Assembly (NCBI RefSeq): GCF_041345015.1
Contig: NZ_CP166769.1
Span: 806,001-870,000 of the forward strand
DNA from: Bartonella sp. DGB1
GTDB lineage: Bacteria > Pseudomonadota > Alphaproteobacteria > Rhizobiales > Rhizobiaceae
Length of the DNA stretch: 64,000 nucleotides
Reading direction: 5' to 3'
Of this stretch, positions 54,268-64,000 are shown one piece after another; position 1 is the first letter of the stretch, and the number at the start of each line of letters is the position of its first letter. The translations under genes and the position numbers were made by a program. A model generated the notes under the pieces. It had not been told where the DNA came from, did no database searches, and saw only the letters and a program-made list of their open reading frames with translations.

Positions 54268-55610
54268 TAACCTATCAACTGCAGAATACTAGCTAAATCT
54301 GGACCATGCTCCTGACCGGTTAAAGTTAACCGCAAAGGCATAAATAAATTTTTACCCTTACGACCGGTTACTTGCTTAAGTTTATCACACCAATTAAACC
54401 ACGTTTGATTATCCCATTGACCTGTAGGTAAATATTCTAAAGCTATTTTTATATAATTTTTATCATCATCACTTAATGCCACATTTATATCAAAGTTAGC
54501 TTGTAACATCTCCCACCAAATTTTAGCCTCGTTAACAAATGTTAAATTAGATTTAAAATTATCCCAAAATAATTTAGCCTTTTCACCTTCAATATTCAAG
54601 GCAGCTAGTCTATCTTTTACTTGCTCAAACTCATAACGATGAACTAATTGACGATTTAAATTAGGTAAATCATTTTCACTAAATTGAGCAGTAGAACGTG
54701 AAGTATCTTGTGATGATATAACTTCACTTAATGACTTCATATCATCATAAGCGACTACATTTTTAGAACTTCCAATTAATACAGCTAAAGATGCTACAGC
54801 CATCGGTTCAAATCCTGCATTTCTTAAATTACGAATAGCTAGATCTCCTTTTCTTTTAGATAAACCAGCACCACTATCCGTAGTTAGTAAGTTAAAGTGA
54901 CCAAATGCAGGTGCTTTAGCGCCTAAAGCATTAAAAATAGGAATTTGTGCACCAGTGTTAGTTATATGATCATCTCCTCTGATAATATGAGTTATCTCCA
55001 TATCAATATCATCAACAACTGATGGTAAAGTATATAAATAACTTCCATCGGCTCTTACTAAAACTGGATCAGATATAGAGCCCATATCTACTATCTGTTT
55101 TCCTCTAACTACATCATCCCACTCTATTAATGTTCTACGTACATCAAAAGGACTTTTATCAAAATTTGGTAGTAAAAAACGCCAATGCGGTTTACGACCT
55201 TCACTCTCATAATCTCTTTTTTCTTGTTCAGTTAACTTCAACGCATCTCTACCATATATAGGTGGTAACTTACGCGCTAAACGTAATTTTCGTTTTCGTT
55301 CTAGTTCTTCAGATGTTTCATAACAAGGATACAATAAACCCTTTTGTTTTAACTGTTCAACCGCATCATCATATAATTTTGTACGTTTAGATTGAAAATA
55401 AAAATTTGAAACTTCTATCTGCAACCAGTCAAGATCTTCCTTTATAGCAGTTATATATTCTTCTTTTGAACGGCTACTATCAGTATCATCAAAACGCAGA
55501 ATAAAATTACCATTATTTTTTAAAACATATAGCCAATTAAACAAGGCTGCACGTGCGTTACCAATATGAATATACCCAGTTGGTGAGGGTGCAAAACGAA
55601 CTTTAATCAT
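54225..55610 (-). CDS. gltX: glutamyl-tRNA synthetase (first of two)
   Basis: Charges tRNA-Glu, and in two-copy organisms one enzyme may mischarge tRNA-Gln. The 461 residues show the HIGH region FAPSPTGYIHIGNARAALFN, DDTDSSRSKEEYI, DIDMEITHIIRGDDHITNTG and the KMSKS-equivalent GAGLSKRKGDLAI, then an alpha-helical anticodon-binding end. Its 3' end is part of the 117-bp duplication. With GatA and GatC present, it could supply Glu-tRNA(Gln). Confidence 0.95.
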   Translation of the reverse strand: MIKVRFAPSPTGYIHIGNARAALFNWLYVLKNNGNFILRFDDTDSSRSKEEYITAIKEDLDWLQIEVSNFYFQSKRTKLYDDAVEQLKQKGLLYPCYETSEELERKRKLRLARKLPPIYGRDALKLTEQEKRDYESEGRKPHWRFLLPNFDKSPFDVRRTLIEWDDVVRGKQIVDMGSISDPVLVRADGSYLYTLPSVVDDIDMEITHIIRGDDHITNTGAQIPIFNALGAKAPAFGHFNLLTTDSGAGLSKRKGDLAIRNLRNAGFEPMAVASLAVLIGSSKNVVAYDDMKSLSEVISSQDTSRSTAQFSENDLPNLNRQLVHRYEFEQVKDRLAALNIEGEKAKLFWDNFKSNLTFVNEAKIWWEMLQANFDINVALSDDDKNYIKIALEYLPTGQWDNQTWFNWCDKLKQVTGRKGKNLFMPLRLTLTGQEHGPDLASILQLIGYQEAKNRLNNIINK

Positions 55611-55631
55611 TATTTTACTCTACTTTATTTG

Positions 55632-57272
55632 TTACCTAAATTTATCTCGATAAGAATTTGTTATAGGATATTGTCTATCAATACCTAAAGAGCGTTCTGT
55701 TAATTTAGTACCTATTGCGGCCTGACTTCTTTTATATTCTGATAAGTATAATAAATTTTCTATCTTAGCAACAATAGTTTCATTATAACCATCTGATATT
55801 ATTTGTTTTAAACTTTTTTCTTCCTCTATTAACTTATATAAAATTTTATCTAATATATCATAAGGTGGTAAACTATCAGTATCTTTTTGATTATCTCGTA
55901 ATTCTGCAGATGGTTCTTTAGTTAGAATATTTTCAGCTATTACCTTACCTTTAATACCTAATAAACCATCTATATAATTAGCATTTCTCCACCTAGCTAA
56001 TTTATAAACTTCAGTTTTATATAGATCTTTGATAGGATTATATGCTCCATTCATATCTCCATAAAGGGTAGCATAACCTACGGCTAATTCTGATTTATTT
56101 CCTGTCGTTATTAATAAACTATTAAATTTATTAGCTAAAGCCATCAAAAAGACGCCTCTTATTCTACTTTGAATATTTTCCTCTGTAGTATCTGATTGAT
56201 AACCAGCAAATAAAGATGACAAACTAGTTAAACTAGCTTCTACAGCTTGATTAATTGGAATAACATGATAATCTACGCCCAACAATTTAGCAGATATTTC
56301 TGCATCTATTAATGAGTCATCAGAAGTATATTTATATGGTAACATATAACAAGAAACATTTTCAGCCCCAATAGCATCTACAGCCATTACCGTAGATAAA
56401 GCAGAATCTATACCGCCAGATAAACCTACAATTACTTTCTTAAAATTATTTTTAAGGATATAATCTCTTAGCCCTAAAACACAAGCTTGATAATTTGCTT
56501 CTTCCTGATTTAATATTAAATTTTCATAATTTATCTTATTATTAATATCCAAATCATAACAAGCAGTATCTTCCTTAAATTGTGCTAATTGGAGGATACA
56601 ATCTCCTGTTGCATTATATACGAAAGATCCTCCATCAAAAATTAATCCATCTTGCGCACCAATTTGATTAACATACACTAATGGTACAGAAATTTTTGTA
56701 GTAATATTTCTAACTAAATTATGACGTAATTTCATCTTATTAACAGTATAAGGCGAAGCATTCATAACTAATAATAATTCTACACCTTGCATTTTTAAAT
56801 GAGATATTAAATCAGAATTTTGCCAAATATCTTCGCATATAGGCATAGCTATTTTTTTATCTCTAAAATTAATAACCCTGGGTAATTCAGCCGTGGAAAA
56901 AATTCTTTTCTCAGAAAATTCTTTATAATTAGGAAGATGATATTTATAACTTTTTGCAATAATCTCACCTTTATCTAATAATAAAGCCGCATTATAAATA
57001 TTATTACTATCAACTATAGGAGAACCAACTAAAATAGCTGTATCACTATCTTTAGTAGCTTGCGTTAATTCCATGATAGCTAATTCACATTCCTGCAAAA
57101 AAGATTGTAATTTTACTAAATCCTGTGGACTATATCCACAAATAAATAATTCACTAAAAACGATAATATCAGCCTTAACTGCTTTCGCCTTACTATAATA
57201 ATTTAAAGCTAACTTTAAATTATTAGCTATATCACCTACTGTTGGATTTAATTGCGCTAAGAAAATTTTCAA
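55632..57272 (-). CDS. nadE: glutamine-dependent NAD+ synthetase
   Basis: Last step of NAD+ synthesis. Residues 1-250 form a nitrilase-type glutaminase domain with the Glu-Lys-Cys triad (IIVFSELFICGY, YKYHLPNYKEFSEKR, PICEDIWQN). Residues about 260-546 form the synthetase with PP-loop KVIVGLSGGIDSALSTVMAV and NKSELAVGYATLYGDMNGAY. Full length at 546 residues. Part of the minus-strand run with aroG, gor and rpiA. Confidence 0.96.
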   Translation of the reverse strand: MKIFLAQLNPTVGDIANNLKLALNYYSKAKAVKADIIVFSELFICGYSPQDLVKLQSFLQECELAIMELTQATKDSDTAILVGSPIVDSNNIYNAALLLDKGEIIAKSYKYHLPNYKEFSEKRIFSTAELPRVINFRDKKIAMPICEDIWQNSDLISHLKMQGVELLLVMNASPYTVNKMKLRHNLVRNITTKISVPLVYVNQIGAQDGLIFDGGSFVYNATGDCILQLAQFKEDTACYDLDINNKINYENLILNQEEANYQACVLGLRDYILKNNFKKVIVGLSGGIDSALSTVMAVDAIGAENVSCYMLPYKYTSDDSLIDAEISAKLLGVDYHVIPINQAVEASLTSLSSLFAGYQSDTTEENIQSRIRGVFLMALANKFNSLLITTGNKSELAVGYATLYGDMNGAYNPIKDLYKTEVYKLARWRNANYIDGLLGIKGKVIAENILTKEPSAELRDNQKDTDSLPPYDILDKILYKLIEEEKSLKQIISDGYNETIVAKIENLLYLSEYKRSQAAIGTKLTERSLGIDRQYPITNSYRDKFR

Positions 57273-57283
57273 AATATTTTTCC

Positions 57284-58495
57284 TTATTTATTATTAGCTA
57301 TTTTATCAGCTACAAAAGTAGCTAACTCTAATGATTGTTGTCGATTTAATCGAGGATCGCAATTGGTTAAATAACGTTCTGATAGCTGATCTTCAGTAAT
57401 CTGATGCTTATAACCACCTAAACATTCACTCACCATTTTTTCAGTTATTTCTAAATGTATACCTCCAGGATGACTAGCCATTCTCTTATGAATCTCAAAA
57501 AAAGATGCTGTTTCTGATAATATATGTTCAAATTTACGCGTTTTATAATTGTTATATACTACATTATTACCATGCATAGGATCGCAAATCCAAGTGACAT
57601 TATTTCCAAATGATTGTACAGCCTTAATTAAATTTGGTAAAACTGTTTCAATTTTATCATAGCCAAACCTAGTAATAAGAATTATTTTACCATCTTTATT
57701 ATTAGGATTCAAAATATCCAATAACTTTAATAATTCTTCTGCGGTAATTTTATCATCACATTTAATACCTATAGGATTAACGATATTTTTACAAAATTCT
57801 ACATGCGCATGATCAAGTTGACGCGTGCGATTCCCTATCCAGACCATATGAGCAGAGCTATTATAATAGTTACCATTAACATCGACTCTAGTTAATGCCT
57901 CTTCATAATTCAATAATAAAGCTTCATGACTAACGTAAAAATTTTGTTTATTCTTTTCCTTATTAACGAAATAATTCAATAATTTTAAAATATATTCTGC
58001 CTGATAATAGGCCTTAATTTGCCTACTAGGGTCGGGTTGCCGTTTAATAATATCCTCGGCTATATCGTTAATAATATCTCCTCTATAAGCTAGGATTCTT
58101 TTATTATCTTTATTTTCATATAGATTAGTTCTTGGCTTAGCAAATTGTCCTGCTATTCTACCTATATGTACAAAATTCTCATTACCGTCCCTAGATAAAA
58201 TTTTTATCAATTGCTTAAAAAAATAATAAAAATTTTTCACAAAAGCATAATTATTGTCTGCAAATCGTTCAGCACATTCTCCAGCTTGCAAAATATAACC
58301 CTGCCCCCTTTGCACCTGAGTTATATCTTCAAGCAATTGTTCAATTTCATTTACAACTACTAAAGGGCGATATTTTTTTAAAGTCTCCTCCACTAATTCT
58401 AATTTTTTTTGATTATTATAAATTGGAATTTGTTGAGATTTCTTATACCGCCAAGAAGTTATATCTAATTTTTTATTATCTGTTATTTGCGTCAT
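57284..58495 (-). CDS. aroG: 3-deoxy-7-phosphoheptulonate synthase, class II
   Basis: First step of the shikimate pathway, from erythrose 4-phosphate and phosphoenolpyruvate. The 403-residue plant-like (class II) enzyme shows QAGECAERFADN with the metal Cys, HIGRIAGQFAKPRTNLYE, SHEALLLNYEEALTR, the metal His/Glu in ASHPGGIHLEITEK, and YLTNCDPRLNRQQSLELA. Slightly shorter than the roughly 450-residue relatives. An intact aromatic pathway is implied at least at entry. Confidence 0.93.
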   Translation of the reverse strand: MTQITDNKKLDITSWRYKKSQQIPIYNNQKKLELVEETLKKYRPLVVVNEIEQLLEDITQVQRGQGYILQAGECAERFADNNYAFVKNFYYFFKQLIKILSRDGNENFVHIGRIAGQFAKPRTNLYENKDNKRILAYRGDIINDIAEDIIKRQPDPSRQIKAYYQAEYILKLLNYFVNKEKNKQNFYVSHEALLLNYEEALTRVDVNGNYYNSSAHMVWIGNRTRQLDHAHVEFCKNIVNPIGIKCDDKITAEELLKLLDILNPNNKDGKIILITRFGYDKIETVLPNLIKAVQSFGNNVTWICDPMHGNNVVYNNYKTRKFEHILSETASFFEIHKRMASHPGGIHLEITEKMVSECLGGYKHQITEDQLSERYLTNCDPRLNRQQSLELATFVADKIANNK

Positions 58496-58510
58496 ATTAT
58501 GACCTGTTCG

Positions 58511-59905
58511 CTAACAACCGCCGATTTTTTGCCCCTCTACATAACAATAATTTGGCTGATACATAGTTACAAATTCTTCACTTATAGTTGGATGTACTGC
58601 CATAGTAGCATCAAATTGCTCTTTAGTTAATTTGCCTTTTAATGCAACCGATAATAATTGAATTATTTCGCCTGCATTTTCTCCTAGCATATGTGCTCCT
58701 ACTATTAAACGACTATTAGAATCTACTACTAATTTCATAAAACATTTTGCATTTCTACCTGACAAACTATGTACCATAGGACGAAATGAAGTCTTATAAA
58801 TTTCTACTGATAATAAAGAAGTGGCTGCCTCTGCTTCACTTAGTCCTACTTTTGCAATTTCTGGCTGAGAAAAAACCGCCGTTGCAATATATTCATAATC
58901 CGGGCTAGTAGGTTTATTATGGAAGACAGTTTGAATAAAACACATAGCTTCATGTATCGCAACAGGAGTAAGTTGGTAATGATTAGCTACATCACCTAAC
59001 GCCCAAATATTATCTGCCGTAGTTTTCAAGTAATTATCTACACATATTAAACCTGACTGATTCAATATAACATCAGTATTTTCCAACCCTAAACCTTTTA
59101 CATAAGGATGACGACCTAGAGCCAGAACTACAATATCTGTTTTTATCTCCTTACCATCAGACAAAATCACCTTATATTGAGAATCTATTTTATCAATTTT
59201 CGTAATTGTAACTCCAGTAGCAAATTTTATATTTTTTTCTTTCATCGCAGATTGTAAACCTTCACGTAAATCCATATCAAAAGATGATAATATATAATCT
59301 TTCCAATGCACTAAAGTGACGTTAACTCCTAAACCATGAAAAATATTAGCAAATTCTACCGCAGTATAGCCTCCGCCAGCAATTACTATAGACTTTGGTA
59401 ATTCAGGTAAGTTAAATAATTCATTAGTTGTCAGTCCATGCTCCAATCCTTCAATAGGTAAATTAGTTAAAGGTGTAGAACCAGTTGCTATTAATATTTT
59501 ATCAGCAGTAATTATTTTATTTGATTTTTGTAATTTAAGAGTATGATTATCTAAAAAAACGGCTTTATCTTCAAAAATCTCAACTTTTGCAGCTGACAAG
59601 CCTGACTGATAAATTTTTTCTAACCTTCTAATTTCTTTATCCTTAGCAGCAACTAATTTTTTCCAATCAAAACTTATTCCATTATACGCCCAACCAAATC
59701 CTTGTGAATCTTCAAACATTTCATGGTATCGAGAGGCATATACATATAATTTTTTAGGAACACAACCACGCACTACACAAGTACCACCAATTCGATATTC
59801 TTCTGCTAACGCTACTTTTTTTCCTAATTGACCAGCAAGACGAGCCGCCCTTACTCCTCCAGATCCTCCTCCTATTACAAATAAATCATAATCATATTCT
59901 CTCAT
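58511..59905 (-). CDS. gor: glutathione-disulfide reductase
   Basis: FAD/NADPH enzyme keeping glutathione reduced; glutathione also serves the Grx in this window. The 464 residues show DLFVIGGGSGGVRAARLAGQ, the redox CysCys GGTCVVRGCVPKK, NADPH fold IVIAGGGYTAVEFANIFHGL, DNIWALGDVAN and the active-site His in VHPTISEEFVTM. ATG 59905 has AAGGT upstream and lies just after the rpiA stop; a farther upstream start at 59950 would overlap rpiA and add an unusual N-terminus. Confidence 0.94.
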   Translation of the reverse strand: MREYDYDLFVIGGGSGGVRAARLAGQLGKKVALAEEYRIGGTCVVRGCVPKKLYVYASRYHEMFEDSQGFGWAYNGISFDWKKLVAAKDKEIRRLEKIYQSGLSAAKVEIFEDKAVFLDNHTLKLQKSNKIITADKILIATGSTPLTNLPIEGLEHGLTTNELFNLPELPKSIVIAGGGYTAVEFANIFHGLGVNVTLVHWKDYILSSFDMDLREGLQSAMKEKNIKFATGVTITKIDKIDSQYKVILSDGKEIKTDIVVLALGRHPYVKGLGLENTDVILNQSGLICVDNYLKTTADNIWALGDVANHYQLTPVAIHEAMCFIQTVFHNKPTSPDYEYIATAVFSQPEIAKVGLSEAEAATSLLSVEIYKTSFRPMVHSLSGRNAKCFMKLVVDSNSRLIVGAHMLGENAGEIIQLLSVALKGKLTKEQFDATMAVHPTISEEFVTMYQPNYCYVEGQKIGGC

Positions 59906-59909
59906 TTTT

Positions 59910-60620
59910 CTACCTTTTATCTTTTGCTTCAATAATTTTAATATCGCCATTAGGTTGCGCTACTATTACTTTAGTTGCCATATCTATAAATAACCCATGT
60001 TGCACTACCCCTGGTATTTGTTCTAACTTTGCAGCTAAAATTTTTAGCTCTGATAACTTACTCCAATGTGCGTCTAATATATAATGTCCTTCATCTGTGA
60101 TAAAAGGGATACTAGCTTGGTGTCTTAAAATAATATCACCTGTTAGAGAAAATTTTTCTGCTAATTGTTGTAGTGCTGTTTTAGTAGCTTTCCAACCAAA
60201 TCTATTAACTTCTATAGGTAGAGGAAAATTACCAAGTTGATTAACCTTTTTACTTTCATCAATTATAACTACCATTTCTTTAGAAGCGAAAGCGGTAATC
60301 TTCTCTCGAAGTAATGCACCACCTCCACCTTTGATTAATTGTAAATTAGGATCAACTTCATCAGCTCCATCAATAGTAAGATCTAAAACTGGATGTTCCT
60401 CTAAAGTTGTTAGTGGTACGGTTAAACTTCTACATAAAGCGGCAGTTTGTTCTGAGGTTGCAACACCAACTATTTTTAAACCTTTTTGTATTTCTTTAGC
60501 GAGTAATTTCACAAAAAAATCTACTGTCGAACCAGTACCTATACCTAATTTCATATTATTTTTTACTAATGAAACTGCTGTTTGAGCGGCCTTTTCTTTT
60601 AATTCATTTTGAGATAACAT
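59910..60620 (-). CDS. rpiA: ribose-5-phosphate isomerase A
   Basis: Interconverts ribose 5-phosphate and ribulose 5-phosphate; with rpe, it gives the non-oxidative pentose route for nucleotides. The 236 residues have KLGIGTGSTVDFFVKLLA for phosphate, DLTIDGADEVDPNLQLIKGG with catalytic Asp, GGALLREKI and VIIDESKKV. It precedes gor by only a few bases. Confidence 0.96.
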   Translation of the reverse strand: MLSQNELKEKAAQTAVSLVKNNMKLGIGTGSTVDFFVKLLAKEIQKGLKIVGVATSEQTAALCRSLTVPLTTLEEHPVLDLTIDGADEVDPNLQLIKGGGGALLREKITAFASKEMVVIIDESKKVNQLGNFPLPIEVNRFGWKATKTALQQLAEKFSLTGDIILRHQASIPFITDEGHYILDAHWSKLSELKILAAKLEQIPGVVQHGLFIDMATKVIVAQPNGDIKIIEAKDKR

Positions 60621-60677
60621 TATATACCTATTCTGTAATTTATTATGGGTAACGCTGTAAATTTTAAATATTTAGCA

Positions 60678-62867
60678 TCAATCAAAGCTAATAAATTTTT
60701 TATGTTTATTCCATGGTCGAGATATTGAACCATCTGTATATTTTACATCATAATTATTGCCATTAATATTTATAATTGCTGTACCCCACCTTGCTAAGTC
60801 ATAGCTATTAATAACTAATGATGATTTATTATAACATCTATTATGATACCCTTTATAGTTTAATATTACAATATCTCCTAGCTCACAAGCAGCTTTTGCG
60901 CTACCATTATTCTCTGCAACGGTTATGATATCCCCATTTTTTAATACAGCAACACATAGACCTTTTTTGCACATGAATTGTCCATATTGTGCTAAATAAT
61001 CCGTAGTTAAAGGAGGTAATAATTGATCTATTTTATAAAGTTGTATAAAATTTTTAATTCTTAATTTATTAGCTGAGTTATTTTTATTAATAGAGATAGC
61101 TCGCTTATCTAATATCATTACTAAATTATTTTTAATGATAATTATATGTGGTATTTTTTTAAAATAAAAACTAACCGCTGCTAATATAAAAAAGACAATA
61201 GAAACTACCGCTAACTTAGTTCTAAAACCACACAAACATAATAAGCCTAAAGTTGAAAAGATTAAAGTTGATACGGGCATATAGCCAAAGCTATTTTTAT
61301 AACTCCAACTAGATACCCAATTAGCGACCATGATAACATATTCAATTCCCCACCCCATTAATTTAAAAATATAATAATCCATTCCAAATGGAACTAACAA
61401 ACTAGCTATTAACGCCGAAGGCATAATTATTAATGTAATAATAGGAAAAACTAAAATATTACTTACCACGCCCCAAATTGCAATATTATCAAAATGATAT
61501 AAAGAATAAATACCACTCGCAAAACCTATAACAAAAGAAGTTATAGCAATAGCTAATATTGGTATAAGAATATAATTCCACAATATCCTATAGAATTTAG
61601 CTATTCTTTTAGTAGCATATAATTTACTTAAATCTATCCAATTAATAGATGCCAATAAAATCAATGTAGCTCCAAAAGATAATTGAAAACCAGCATTTAA
61701 TATTTCATGAGGTGAGAATATTAAAATAACCAATGCTGCGATAGATAAATTTCTTATTGTCAATGCCTGTCTGCCACATAACATAGCTAATAAAATAACG
61801 CATACCATTAAAAAGCTTCTAAAGGCTGCAACTGAAATCCCAGATAATAATAAATATAAAAATGCTACCATCAAAGCAGGAATAGCTACCATTTTTCTTA
61901 TAGAATAATGCGAGGTAAATACTGGAAATAAAGCAAAAATATACCTGAAAAGCACTAAAATAAGTCCAACAACTAAAGACATATGCAACCCAGATATAGC
62001 AAGTATATGAGCTAATCCTGATCGCCTTAAATTATAATTAGTTTCTTCAGATATACCTCCTCTTTTACCGGTTATTAATGCAGCCGCGATTGCGCCTTTC
62101 TCTCCAGGTAAGACTTCATATATACGATGCGATAAATTAAATCTAACTTGTTCTACATATTGCATAAATTTATTGCTTAATGTTAAGTTATCTTTATGTT
62201 TTATCAATATTGGTTTATTTAAAAAAACACCTTGCGCACCGATAGAGTTAAAATATTGAGAAAAACTAAAATTAAAACCGGATAATCGTTCAGCACCATT
62301 AAAAGGACTGAGTCTTATTTTACCCGATAATTTATCTCCTATTTGTAAATCTCTAATTAGTTCATTCAGCTTAACTTGTATTTTCTGTGGTACATATGAT
62401 AATTTAGGTTGTGAAGTATCTTGCGTTGCTAAAATTAATCTATAATTATTATTTTTAACTAAATTAATTTGCTCTACCTTAGCAATTATGTGAGTTGTTA
62501 TTGCTGAAGGTATCATATTAGTATTTAAACGTATTGTTTCTAATTTTGCACAGGTCATACCCAATATAATAAAAAATATATAACTTACTAATATAAGAAG
62601 AAATTTATTTTTATTAATAAAAACCATCAAAGTTCCTATTAACAAATTTAATAAGATTAAACTAGTTAATTGCAATTCCAGATCTATGTGATAGTATAAT
62701 AAGATACCTATAGCGAAAAATACGGGTATCCAATTAAAATATGTACCGTAAGAATATTCTAGAATAAAAAGATTTTTTATCGTATTGATAAAATTTAATA
62801 TCTTAGCAACTATATTTATCTTATCTTCCACATATTTTATTTTATTAAGAGGATCTGGTGCTTGCAT
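60678..62867 (-). CDS. comEC: ComEC/Rec2-family competence membrane protein
   Basis: Channel for DNA uptake in transformation. The 729 residues contain an N-terminal OB-like DUF4131 region, then the competence membrane core with about ten helices and the family motif [17 protein letters not shown] (about 291-307). The C-terminal part ([20 protein letters not shown]) does not show the zinc-binding metallo-beta-lactamase histidines, as in many alphaproteobacterial forms. Divergent from the second gltX, a conserved arrangement. Confidence 0.9.
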   Translation of the reverse strand: MQAPDPLNKIKYVEDKINIVAKILNFINTIKNLFILEYSYGTYFNWIPVFFAIGILLYYHIDLELQLTSLILLNLLIGTLMVFINKNKFLLILVSYIFFIILGMTCAKLETIRLNTNMIPSAITTHIIAKVEQINLVKNNNYRLILATQDTSQPKLSYVPQKIQVKLNELIRDLQIGDKLSGKIRLSPFNGAERLSGFNFSFSQYFNSIGAQGVFLNKPILIKHKDNLTLSNKFMQYVEQVRFNLSHRIYEVLPGEKGAIAAALITGKRGGISEETNYNLRRSGLAHILAISGLHMSLVVGLILVLFRYIFALFPVFTSHYSIRKMVAIPALMVAFLYLLLSGISVAAFRSFLMVCVILLAMLCGRQALTIRNLSIAALVILIFSPHEILNAGFQLSFGATLILLASINWIDLSKLYATKRIAKFYRILWNYILIPILAIAITSFVIGFASGIYSLYHFDNIAIWGVVSNILVFPIITLIIMPSALIASLLVPFGMDYYIFKLMGWGIEYVIMVANWVSSWSYKNSFGYMPVSTLIFSTLGLLCLCGFRTKLAVVSIVFFILAAVSFYFKKIPHIIIIKNNLVMILDKRAISINKNNSANKLRIKNFIQLYKIDQLLPPLTTDYLAQYGQFMCKKGLCVAVLKNGDIITVAENNGSAKAACELGDIVILNYKGYHNRCYNKSSLVINSYDLARWGTAIININGNNYDVKYTDGSISRPWNKHKKFISFD

Positions 62868-62967
62868 TTTAATAAAATTTCCTCTTATGATACCGGCTAT
62901 ATTCTATTGCTATTACATAATTTTATTAAATTATTTAATTATCATATTTTATCATTTGGAGCCATAT

Positions 62968-64000
62968 ATGCCAACTTCTAAAAATGTTATTACACGTTTT
63001 GCCCCTTCCCCAACTGGCTTTTTACATATTGGAGGAGCACGGACAGCCTTATTTAATTGGCTATACACAAAACATGTTAATGGTAAATTTTTACTTAGAA
63101 TTGAAGATACAGATCAAAAAAGATCAACTCAGCCCGCAATTAACGCTATTATAGATGGTCTAAATTGGCTAGGTATCTGTTATGATGATCAAATTATCTA
63201 TCAATCACAACGTATAGCTCGTCATCAAGAAGTTGCGATGGAATTATTAAAGACAGGAAAAGCATATTATTGCTATACCACAGCTGAAGAACTACAAGAA
63301 TTAAGGAACAATAATCAAACAAAAAAACATCCTAACAAATGGCGAAACTCCTCTGAAACACCACCTAAAGATATTAAACCTACCATTAGAATTAAAGCCC
63401 CTACAACCGGCTTCATAACACTTAATGACGAAGTGCTAGGAACTATTCAATTTCCATGTGAAGATCTAGACGATTTTGTAATATTACGTTCTGACGGTAC
63501 TCCAACATATATGTTAGCAGCTGTTGTAGATGATCATGATATGCAAATAACAAACATTATTAGAGGTGATGATCATTTAACCAATGCAGCTAAGCAAATA
63601 ATAATTTATAACGCATTACAATGGCAAATTCCTAAAATGGCACATATACCATTAATTTTAGGAGAAGATGGTAGTAAATTATCTAAAAGGCACGGCGCAT
63701 TAGGTGTGGATATCTATCAAAAAATGGGCTATCTTCCAGAAGCATTACGAAATTATTTAGCACGGCTAGGATGGAGTCATGGAAATGATGAAATTATAGC
63801 AACCAATAAATTAATTGAATGGTTCGATGTAAAAGATATAAATAAAAGTTCTTCAAGATTTGATTTTAAAAAATTAGAAGCAATAAATAGTCATTATATA
63901 AAAATAATGGATAATGAAGAATTATTAAACGAAATATTAAAATTATTACCATTGATAGATGATATTGATGTTATAAAAAATAATTTAACAGATGAAACTA
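62968..64000 (+). CDS. gltX: glutamyl-tRNA synthetase (second copy, 3' end outside window)
   Basis: The first 344 codons are present. It shows the HIGH region [37 protein letters not shown], and KMSKS-type [17 protein letters not shown]. It differs clearly from the other copy (for example LSKRH against LSKRK). GGAG lies eight bases before ATG 62968. In many alphaproteobacteria the two copies have different tRNA specificity; which is which here cannot be read from sequence by eye. Confidence 0.95.
   Translation, partial: MPTSKNVITRFAPSPTGFLHIGGARTALFNWLYTKHVNGKFLLRIEDTDQKRSTQPAINAIIDGLNWLGICYDDQIIYQSQRIARHQEVAMELLKTGKAYYCYTTAEELQELRNNNQTKKHPNKWRNSSETPPKDIKPTIRIKAPTTGFITLNDEVLGTIQFPCEDLDDFVILRSDGTPTYMLAAVVDDHDMQITNIIRGDDHLTNAAKQIIIYNALQWQIPKMAHIPLILGEDGSKLSKRHGALGVDIYQKMGYLPEALRNYLARLGWSHGNDEIIATNKLIEWFDVKDINKSSSRFDFKKLEAINSHYIKIMDNEELLNEILKLLPLIDDIDVIKNNLTDET

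Overview
The window is a 64-kb piece of a very AT-rich alphaproteobacterial chromosome. Several features point to Alphaproteobacteria: a CckA-type hybrid kinase next to a one-cysteine DksA, the purB-purC-purS-purQ-purL run followed by bolA and a monothiol glutaredoxin, the pyrB / pseudo-dihydroorotase / plsY / dprA / topA / rnr string, a DUF3126 protein beside an alpha/beta hydrolase, class II DAHP synthase next to gor and rpiA, and comEC divergent from gltX. Purine and pyrimidine synthesis genes are kept, which is unlike Rickettsia. The low GC, many broken genes and decayed phage pieces suggest a host-associated lineage with ongoing gene loss. I cannot name the genus from sequence alone. TAA, TAG and TGA all act as stops in intact genes.

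Layout. 1-3.5 kb: core genes (thrS, yidD, folE) ending at tRNA-Leu(GAG). 3.55-17.39 kb: a plasticity zone lying between tRNA-Leu(GAG) and tRNA-Arg(CCG). It holds a frameshifted ABC exporter, a decayed Rha-type phage antirepressor, an exported hexapeptide-repeat protein, a nonsense-riddled GH24 endolysin, two clusters that pair a broken 2-oxoglutarate dioxygenase with an intact small-molecule exporter (TauE type and LysE type), a dead higBA toxin-antitoxin pair, an intact outer-membrane beta-barrel gene and a decayed phage lysis cassette. 17.5-20 kb: cckA and dksA. 20-28.5 kb: rpe, the purine cluster, bolA/grxD and a Bcr/CflA transporter. 28.5-29.2 kb: gene-free AT-rich DNA with large inverted repeats. 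29.2-38.5 kb: ttcA, rpsD with a structured GC-rich leader, murI, trmJ, map, radC, DUF3126, hydrolase, gatA/gatC and ruvX. 38.4-54 kb: an AidB-like protein, the pyrimidine/lipid/DNA cluster, rnr, rpmG, a nuclease, a cobT homologue, dusA and rhlE. 54-64 kb: gltX, nadE, aroG (class II), gor, rpiA, comEC and a second gltX that runs off the window.

The core genes form recognisable modules: de novo IMP synthesis, UMP synthesis, Fe-S trafficking (BolA/Grx), translation (two GluRS enzymes plus GatA/GatC, which fits tRNA-dependent amidation) and RNA processing. The least expected observations are two independent tandem duplications (161-bp and 117-bp units) that copy the 3' end of a gene together with its terminator hairpin at convergent gene junctions; a three-way-junction RNA candidate ahead of rpsD; two decayed dioxygenase-exporter clusters; and an RBBP9-type hydrolase in the purine operon that has lost its catalytic histidine. 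I did not find a convincing complete and wholly new system. The strongest leads are the dioxygenase/exporter island, the exported repeat protein and the terminator duplications.
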